This document shows positions 38,541-44,209 of a stretch of DNA of 44,209 nucleotides, piece after piece (positions within the stretch are counted from its first letter, which is position 1; every line of letters starts with the position of its first letter). The stretch covers positions 1 through 44,209 of the forward strand of contig ONIL01000038.1 of NCBI GenBank assembly GCA_900317835.1, given 5' to 3'. The stretch is from an uncultured Prevotellaceae bacterium (GTDB lineage Bacteria; Bacteroidota; Bacteroidia; Bacteroidales; Muribaculaceae). The position numbers and the translations under genes are program-made. Under the pieces are notes generated by a model. The model was given only the letters and a program-made list of their open reading frames with translations, searched no databases and had not been told where the DNA came from.

Positions 38541-40328
38541 CTATTTCCTAAAGACTTTCCTAACGGTGCCGTCACTCATCTTGATGATGTTGATGCCTTG
38601 CTGCATGCCCTGTTGCTGACGACCCATGATGTCGTAGTAGCCAACGGCAACGGCATCCTTGTCAGCGAGCTGCTCGTCAACATCCAATTGGATGATTTGA
38701 TTAAAGGTGTAGTCAAGGTAAGCACCGGGGAACTCAAAGCGAACAACAGCATTGCGGTTATGGATGCCATGCACATTAGTGGCATCCTGAGCGACAACAG
38801 TTGCATTCACCAGGCCGGTGAACTCGCCGTTCTCCATCACATCGGTCAACTCAATGCTCAACCAATCGGGGACATCCCCGCCATCGCAGGTAATGTACCA
38901 AGCGTCATCGGCACTGGGAGTATATGACCAGAACTCGATGCTGCGGCAAGTGTGTGAACCGAAGATCTTCTCCATGAGTCCGCCCCACTTGGGGAAGCAG
39001 TAGTAACCATCCTCCTCGTCATGCTTGAAGGTCAGGTAGGGCAACTCGGTGCTCAGGAAAATGGAGAGACCTGTCTTCATGGCGCCACTTGTGAAGAAGT
39101 TGTTCAGACCGACCCATTCATAATGGTCGAAGTTACCATCCTCATCACGGACGCCATATTTGAGGTAAGCCAACTCACCGAAACCCTCATCAACCATGTT
39201 ATCAGTACTAATCATAGCAGAGAAATCGGTCAGATTCTCCATCTCAGGAGCGTTATAACCATCGATAACCACGAGGATCGGACAATCAATAGTCGGCATC
39301 ACATCAAACTCCAAACCATCATCTTCATCAAAGAGGGAGAAGAAAATCAAGTCACCCGTCTCATTGGCAGTAGTTGGCGTCAGTGTTGCACGACCCATAG
39401 CAATCAATTCACCGGGCTCCTCGGGAAGAACAGCCTCGTCTTCGTCCATGTAGGCAGGAATCTCATCCAGCTTGTAAACCTTGCAGTACATGTCAACATC
39501 AGCAGCTACCTCAAGGATTGCGCAGTCAACAACAACCTGGTTCAGCAGATAGGGATGCTCGGGCTTCTCAAAAGCCTGTGCAATACCGTCGATGAGTGCG
39601 CCGCCGTTGGTCCCAGCGTTCTTACCGAACCACCAGCCTTCTTCGTTGTTGCCGTAGGGCTTAGCACCACTATAATAAGTCATGGGACAGTGCTCGCTAC
39701 CATTGTGGCTACCGTAGCTGAAGGTCTTACTTGACTTGAGAAGATCTTTTCCCCACGCCTCTATGGAGCTGGTTATTGATAGAATTCTTGGGTTATATGT
39801 AGGAGAAATTACACCTTCTTCTGGTTGATATACTACGCCCTTACTCGGCTTATCGGCCCAATAATCACCGACATAGAAAATGGGAAGATCGGCATCTTCA
39901 ACGCCCCAACGATACTTCAAGTCTTCACCCTCGATAATTGTATCACCAACTTCCCACCAACAGGGTACATCATCTTCAAACCCTTCGGCAAAACCGTTAA
40001 AAGTGTAATAAGAATAGGGTTTTACCGTATAATAGGGCGAATAATACATGCCTGCATAAACTCCATTCTCAACGACAACACTTGCAGGGAAAGCGCCAGC
40101 AGGGCGGCGATACCACACATTGACATCGCCCTCGGCATGCTGCGGAGCACGGGCGACAGCAGTGCCGGGCTCCCGCATCTGCATTTCCTGCATTTTAACT
40201 TGTGGCCGCGCCTTAATCATGTTCATCGATTGTTGAGGAACCTCCACGGCCATATCACTTTTCACTTGGGCATTCACGCACATCATTATGAGCGATGCCA
40301 TCACAACGAGTAAAGATTTCTTGTTCAT
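38541..40328 (-). CDS. Large secreted protein with sorting-type C-terminus, paralog A
   Basis: 595 residues. The signal peptide is MNKKSLLVVMASLIMMCVNA. A conserved N-terminal stretch ARPQVKMQEMQMREPGTAVA is shared with paralog B. Blocks such as YLLNQVVVDCAILEVAADVD, CPILVVIDGYNAPEMENLTD and LSIFLSTELPYLTF suggest a beta-sandwich ectodomain. The last 35 residues (VGYYDIMGRQQQGMQ, QGINIIKMSDGTVRKVFRK) look like a type IX secretion C-terminal signal: a strand, a glycine turn, then a basic end. Likely surface-attached or released. The promoter is consensus. Function unknown. Confidence 0.8.
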   Translation of the reverse strand: MNKKSLLVVMASLIMMCVNAQVKSDMAVEVPQQSMNMIKARPQVKMQEMQMREPGTAVARAPQHAEGDVNVWYRRPAGAFPASVVVENGVYAGMYYSPYYTVKPYSYYTFNGFAEGFEDDVPCWWEVGDTIIEGEDLKYRWGVEDADLPIFYVGDYWADKPSKGVVYQPEEGVISPTYNPRILSITSSIEAWGKDLLKSSKTFSYGSHNGSEHCPMTYYSGAKPYGNNEEGWWFGKNAGTNGGALIDGIAQAFEKPEHPYLLNQVVVDCAILEVAADVDMYCKVYKLDEIPAYMDEDEAVLPEEPGELIAMGRATLTPTTANETGDLIFFSLFDEDDGLEFDVMPTIDCPILVVIDGYNAPEMENLTDFSAMISTDNMVDEGFGELAYLKYGVRDEDGNFDHYEWVGLNNFFTSGAMKTGLSIFLSTELPYLTFKHDEEDGYYCFPKWGGLMEKIFGSHTCRSIEFWSYTPSADDAWYITCDGGDVPDWLSIELTDVMENGEFTGLVNATVVAQDATNVHGIHNRNAVVRFEFPGAYLDYTFNQIIQLDVDEQLADKDAVAVGYYDIMGRQQQGMQQGINIIKMSDGTVRKVFRK

Positions 40329-40384
40329 GTTCAGACGATAAAATAATTAATAATTCCAAATAATGAGACACGACCATTATCTTG

Positions 40385-40415
40385 CAAATTTATATACAAT
40401 CCACGGATAAACAAA
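40385..40415 (-). promoter_or_regulatory. Consensus promoter of secreted paralog A
   Basis: On the minus strand TTTG (40412-40415), 19 bases, TAAATTTG (40385-40392), 57 bases before ATG 40328. Confidence 0.8.
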
Positions 40416-40541
40416 ATATCTCATGACTTTTTTTATTATTTCCATACATAATGGGCCGAGATACCCACACGAGGCATCCCGACCCAAGTAAATCAGGCTA
40501 TGCACCAATTACTATCGCATTTGCACAGCATCTATTCGTGA

Positions 40542-42305
40542 TTACCTCTTGAGGACTTTCCTGGCGCTGCCATCGCTCATCTTGACGATGTTGACACCCG
40601 GCTGCATGTCTTGCAGTTGACGTCCCATCAAGTCATAAAGACCAACGACAACGGCCTCCTTGCTGTCAAGTTGCTCAGCGACACCGTTGGTCACGCCCTG
40701 TGTGAAGATATAATCAATGTAAGCGCCCGGGTATTCAAAGCGGACAACGGCCATGCGGTAAGAAACACCTGCCGGCAGGGGCTCGGCAACGACTTGTGCT
40801 GTCACCAAGCCGATGAATTCACCATCCTCAATTTCGTCGGTCAGTTCAATACTCAACCAGTCAGGGACATCCTCGCCATCGCAGCTCATCACCCATGCAC
40901 CATCTTCACTCGGCAGCCATGAGAAGAACTCGATGCTACGATAGGTCATTTCACCGATGACTTTTTCCATCAGACCACCCTCCTTGGGGAACTCATAGTA
41001 ACCATCCTCGTTATAGTCGTTAAAGACCAGATAAGGCAAGTCGGTGCTCAAGAAGATGGTGAAACCGGTCTTCATGTGCGATCCGGTGAAGAAATTCTCA
41101 AGCCCACGCCAGACGTAGTTCACACCTCCATTCTCATCAGGGTAACCAAATTTGAGGTAAGCCAACTCACCGAAGCCATCATCCTGATCGGTCGCCTGAC
41201 TGATCATTGCCGTGAAATCGGTGAGATTATCCATTTCAGAATCGTTATAACCATCAATTACCACAAGGATAGCGTCGTCAATCGTCGGTGAAATCTGATA
41301 TTCCTGCCCATTCTCCTCATCATAGAAGTTGAAGGTCACCAAGCCGCCAGTCTCTTCATAGGTCTTACCGGTGACCATTGCGCGGCCAACAGCGATAAGC
41401 TCGCCTGGCTCATCAGGGATAATTGCTGAAGTCTCTTCGAGATAGTCAGGAATCTCGTCCAACTTGTATACACTGCAATGCATCTCCACCGTGCTACCAG
41501 GGGCCACGGTGAGAACGCCACAGAAAAGAACGACCTGGTTAAGCAGATAAGGATGTTCAGGCTTCTCAAAGGCTTGGGCAATACCGTCAATGAAATAGGA
41601 AGGCGAGGCCATGTTGTGATAACCATTCTTGCCGAACCACCAGCCATATCTATTGTCCTTGAAAGGCTCAGCACCATAGAAATAAGTTACCAAATAATTT
41701 GAGTTGGATGCCGAGTAGAACGATTTACTCGACTTGATCATGTCATAGCCGAAAGCATCCATTGTATTGGCCATCGAAAGCATCATGGGCTCTGCATTGG
41801 TGCCGGCACGCAAACCATGGCCAGGAATTGCAGCAGTGTAGTCATCAGCGTGGAAAATGGGAGGAGAGGCTATCTCAAACCCCCAACTGGAGACCAGATC
41901 TTTTCCGCCAACGTAACCATCAGTAGTCACCCACCAACAGGAAGCATCGGGTCCAAGCCCCTCGGCAAAGCCATTAAAGGTATATTCACTGAAAGGCTTC
42001 ACGGCGAAATAGGGAGATGGGAAAGAGCCAATCATCACGCCATCTTCAACGGCAAAGCTGGCAGGGAAAGCTCCAGCGGGACGGCGAAACCACACATCGA
42101 CAGCGCCTTCTTGCTGCCGTGGAGCCCTGGCAACAGCAGTACCCGGCTCACGCATCTTCATCTCCTGCACCTTTGCCTGCGGTCGTGCAGTGGTCAACTC
42201 CAGTGACTGCTCGGATACAGCCCCTGCCTTAGCATTTCTCACTTGGGCACTTGCACTCAAGACCATGAGTGATGCCACAATCGTTAAAAAAGAAAACTTG
42301 TTCAT
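40542..42305 (-). CDS. Large secreted protein with sorting-type C-terminus, paralog B
   Basis: 587 residues, colinear with paralog A: signal peptide MNKFSFLTIVASLMVLSASA, N-terminal ARPQAKVQEMKMREPGTAVA, shared GIAQAFEKPEHPYLLNQVV and ILVVIDGYN blocks, and the C-terminal sorting-like end VVGLYDLMGRQLQDMQPGVN, IVKMSDGSARKVLKR. Divergence is concentrated in the loop-like parts of the ectodomain. No promoter is evident in the 87-base gap to the LRR-dockerin gene upstream, so it is probably transcribed with that gene. Confidence 0.8.
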   Translation of the reverse strand: MNKFSFLTIVASLMVLSASAQVRNAKAGAVSEQSLELTTARPQAKVQEMKMREPGTAVARAPRQQEGAVDVWFRRPAGAFPASFAVEDGVMIGSFPSPYFAVKPFSEYTFNGFAEGLGPDASCWWVTTDGYVGGKDLVSSWGFEIASPPIFHADDYTAAIPGHGLRAGTNAEPMMLSMANTMDAFGYDMIKSSKSFYSASNSNYLVTYFYGAEPFKDNRYGWWFGKNGYHNMASPSYFIDGIAQAFEKPEHPYLLNQVVLFCGVLTVAPGSTVEMHCSVYKLDEIPDYLEETSAIIPDEPGELIAVGRAMVTGKTYEETGGLVTFNFYDEENGQEYQISPTIDDAILVVIDGYNDSEMDNLTDFTAMISQATDQDDGFGELAYLKFGYPDENGGVNYVWRGLENFFTGSHMKTGFTIFLSTDLPYLVFNDYNEDGYYEFPKEGGLMEKVIGEMTYRSIEFFSWLPSEDGAWVMSCDGEDVPDWLSIELTDEIEDGEFIGLVTAQVVAEPLPAGVSYRMAVVRFEYPGAYIDYIFTQGVTNGVAEQLDSKEAVVVGLYDLMGRQLQDMQPGVNIVKMSDGSARKVLKR

Positions 42306-42392
42306 GTTCAGATAAATTTAAATAATTAATAATAAAGCGATTATATAATAGGAGTCGACGCTCATCCCAGTCGTCATCCTATTTTTCAATGA

Positions 42393-43448
42393 TCAATCAT
42401 TCAGCAACTTGTCAACCAAGCCCGTGACATCCCTGACATCGACCCGACCATCGCCATTGACATCGGCATAAGGACTTGTTACGTTGTCATTCAGCAGCTC
42501 ATCAATCAGGCTGGTCACGTCCATGACATTGATACCGTTGTCGCCGTTCACGTCACCAGGGCCCTTGCCAGGAATCGCCTCGATGTTGACAAACTGGTTC
42601 CAGTATTCAGCGGCGCGGTATGCGTCCAGCGACTCGGCCGGCACGCGCAGCACGGTGTTTTTATAGATACCCATAGTGAAGGTATACTTGTTTTCCACCA
42701 CGGGCGGAACAGTAGCGATGCACGTGATCTCATCAATAATGTTAATATCTTCATCGTACCACGTAGTGCCCCAGTAGCGAACGTTACAGATATCAAACGC
42801 ATGACCCCCTATAAAAGTCACATGAGAACCGATTTTGACAGATTTCAGATACGTACAAACGGCAAATGCACCTTTTCCGATTTTAGTGACATGGTCAGGT
42901 ATCACCACATTGCGGATTGAACCGGTGTTATAAAAAGTGAAGTCATGAATCTCGGTAACCGATGGAGGAATCACCAAGTTTACCATGTCTTGGCCCGTGA
43001 CGAGACTATGCGAGTCCACAATCAGATCTGGCTCACCCTGGCTAAAGCTGCAATCGACGTGAAAATTTATCCTGCACCAGGTCTCCAGGTCAGAGACGAT
43101 GATGGGAGAAGCAAAGGACTCCATGAATGCGTCCCAGTAGATATCGGTAATCGTTGATGGAATAGTAAGGCTCCAGATCCTTTTAGCTTTGAAGAAAGCG
43201 TCAGGACCAATCGTCGTCACAGTATAACTAACGCCATCATGCTCGACAGTAGCAGGAATCACCAGATTACCAGAATAAGTAAGACCTTCGGAGTCATAGT
43301 CGCGGCAGGTCACAGCGAGTTGAGAGGGACCCACAACATTATAATAGATACCATCAACCTCAAAGTCATGTGCGTTGACATTTACCGGCACCAGCACAGC
43401 GGGCAAGGCGATCATCATCAATCCCAAAAGTAAAAGATTATGTTTCAT
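42393..43448 (-). CDS. Secreted BspA-like LRR protein with C-terminal dockerin-like repeats
   Basis: 351 residues with signal peptide MKHNLLLLGLMMIALPAVLV. BspA/LRR_5 repeats cover about 60-240 (VTTIGPDAFFKAKRIWSLTI, VTKIGKGAFAVCTYLKSVKI). A VPAESLDAYRAAEYWNQF linker, also present in the 509-residue protein, precedes two dockerin-like repeats at the end (DVNGDNGINVMDVTSLID and DVNGDGRVDVRDVTGLVD). The calcium-binding Asp/Asn positions are complete. Likely a surface adhesin or scaffold-bound protein. It probably heads a two-gene operon with secreted paralog B. Confidence 0.87.
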   Translation of the reverse strand: MKHNLLLLGLMMIALPAVLVPVNVNAHDFEVDGIYYNVVGPSQLAVTCRDYDSEGLTYSGNLVIPATVEHDGVSYTVTTIGPDAFFKAKRIWSLTIPSTITDIYWDAFMESFASPIIVSDLETWCRINFHVDCSFSQGEPDLIVDSHSLVTGQDMVNLVIPPSVTEIHDFTFYNTGSIRNVVIPDHVTKIGKGAFAVCTYLKSVKIGSHVTFIGGHAFDICNVRYWGTTWYDEDINIIDEITCIATVPPVVENKYTFTMGIYKNTVLRVPAESLDAYRAAEYWNQFVNIEAIPGKGPGDVNGDNGINVMDVTSLIDELLNDNVTSPYADVNGDGRVDVRDVTGLVDKLLND

Positions 43449-43488
43449 GTTCCAATATTGTTTAAATGATCACTATTTTTTGTCTGCA

Positions 43489-43496
43489 CAAACTTA
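43489..43496 (-). promoter_or_regulatory. Promoter -7 box of the LRR-dockerin gene
   Basis: TAAGTTTG on the minus strand, 40 bases before ATG 43448. Confidence 0.55.
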
Positions 43497-43592
43497 AACT
43501 TTGGCAACACAACCAGCAACACGAAAATGCGTTATTTTCAAAAGTGTAAAAAAATCATACACTTTAGTGTCTATTTTTTTTACATTTTTAAG

Positions 43593-43688
43593 ATGACGAC
43601 ACAAATATGGCAGGAAGGCCCCGACTGGCCGGAATATCGCGAGGTGTGCCAGTGTGAAGTCGCCGAGGGCGAATATGAATCCGATTAA
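43593..43688 (+). pseudogene. Duplicated 3' fragment of the DUF695-like gene
   Basis: 31 codons from an incidental ATG, reading QEGPDWPEYREVCQCEVAEGE before the stop. The 29-base run 43645-43673 is identical to 38490-38518 at the end of the DUF695-like gene. Everything upstream of the tail is missing. Together with the collapsed secreted gene next to it, this copies the junction found at 38460-38600. Confidence 0.7.
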
Positions 43689-43894
43689 CACTTCTGGAAT
43701 AGTTTCCTGACGGTGCCGTCGCTCAATCTTGACGATGTTGAGATGTGTGAGAAAAAGTCTCCCGCCGAGCGATGGCATCGGGCATTGAGCCGGAGAGGGG
43801 CTGAAACTGGCGGTTTTTCAAAACCGGAAGACCGGGCAAACACACCCACCCCCGAGAGCATAGCGATAATGATGAGTAAAGAAGTCTTGTTCAT
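43685..43894 (-). pseudogene. Collapsed third paralog of the large secreted proteins
   Basis: A 69-codon frame starts with the signal peptide MNKTSLLIIIAMLSGVGVFA, like the N-termini of paralogs A and B. It ends LSDGTVRKLFQKC, like their sorting-type end KMSDGTVRKVFRK. The 35 residues between resemble neither, and the ectodomain of about 530 residues is gone. The upstream leader and a TATATTTG promoter box remain. Most likely a deletion derivative; a small secreted product is conceivable. Confidence 0.7.
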
Positions 43895-43956
43895 GTTCAG
43901 ATAATTTAAATAATTAATAATAATGATAAATATTCATCATCCTTTTGAGTAGTCTG

Positions 43957-43964
43957 CAAATATA
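43957..43964 (-). promoter_or_regulatory. Promoter -7 box of the collapsed paralog
   Basis: TATATTTG on the minus strand, 62 bases before ATG 43894, a distance similar to that of paralog A. Confidence 0.5.
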
Positions 43965-44003
43965 GGCATAATTTTCTAATTTTCAAACAAAATTCAATAA
44001 AAA

Positions 44004-44038
44004 AGCAAGGGCGCCTGCTTGAATGAGGCGTCCTTGCT
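44004..44038 (-). terminator. Terminator of the FabG-type gene
   Basis: An AGCAAGG-G-CGCCT / AGGCG-T-CCTTGCT stem with a 9-base loop. On the minus strand it is followed by TTTTTTATTG. Confidence 0.85.
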
Positions 44039-44065
44039 GTAAAAAGGTATCTCTTCAGGAAGAAA

Positions 44066-44209
44066 TCACATGTTCATGCCACCATCGACCTGGATGACTT
44101 GGCCGGTGACATAGCTCGACATGTCGCTGGCGAGGAATGTGGCCACGTTGGCGATGTCCTCGACCGTGCCGCCGCGGCGCAGGGGGATGCGCTGGCACCA
44201 CTCCTTGCG
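44066..44209 (-). CDS. fabG: FabG-type short-chain dehydrogenase, 3' end only
   Basis: The last 47 codons lie in the window; the start is beyond the right edge. The visible end has IPLRRGGTVEDIANVATFLA, then SSYVTGQVIQVDGGMNM and stop, the standard C-terminus of 3-oxoacyl-ACP reductases. The enzyme reduces beta-ketoacyl-ACP in fatty acid elongation. Other short-chain dehydrogenases share this end, so the substrate is not certain. Confidence 0.85.
   Translation of the reverse strand, partial: RKEWCQRIPLRRGGTVEDIANVATFLASDMSSYVTGQVIQVDGGMNM

Overview
The window looks like chromosome from a Bacteroidales bacterium, most likely in the Prevotellaceae/Muribaculaceae range. Three things point there. 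Many genes are preceded by the Bacteroidetes promoter box TAnnTTTG, several with TTTG 18-21 bases upstream. The secreted proteins have BspA-type leucine-rich repeats, dockerin-like repeats and basic C-terminal tails like those of type IX secretion cargo. The gene families are typical of the order (YqgE/AlgH, PG_1098-type methyltransferase, DUF2520 plus Maf, FecCD-type uptake). This assignment is by eye; no database search was possible.

Layout. 1-9250 is mostly housekeeping: a serpin running off the left edge, a THUMP-like methyltransferase, a YcxB-like protein, two tandem tRNA-Glu(CTC) genes, an acyltransferase, an omega-amidase-like hydrolase, a U32 peptidase, a DedA protein, rpe and tRNA-Ser(CGA). 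9251-14364 is an accessory region behind tRNA-Ser. The last 17 bases of the tRNA end occur twice more (11066-11082 and 14347-14363), each at the end of a related repeat of about 163 bp. This suggests two stacked integrated islands that have lost their integrases. The first carries a membrane protein and a YafQ-type toxin-antitoxin pair. The second carries an outer-membrane receptor and a membrane-anchored winged-helix regulator interrupted by an in-frame stop codon.

14598-32800 returns to core functions. It has dCMP deaminase, two tandem S41 proteases, a 3D/RlpA-like secreted protein and a secreted LRR-dockerin protein. A long minus-strand operon follows (DUF2520, Maf, a secreted protein, a short relic of it, and a three-part metal-chelate or cobalamin ABC importer), then thrC with an unusually short aspartate kinase. 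A plus-strand operon then runs YqgE, type II pantothenate kinase, glycosyltransferase, GNAT acetyltransferase and membrane acyltransferase.

33397-37317 is a compact element of about 3.9 kb. It is bounded by 28-bp perfect direct repeats and carries a tyrosine integrase, a HicB-like regulator, an XRE-type regulator and three small unknown genes. Two of its promoters share a near-identical palindrome that contains the -7 box itself, which suggests one repressor controls the element. 37318-44209 holds a lipoprotein, a DUF695-like protein, two paralogous large secreted proteins, another LRR-dockerin protein, the collapsed remains of a third secreted paralog beside a duplicated DUF695 gene end, and the 3' end of a FabG-type reductase.
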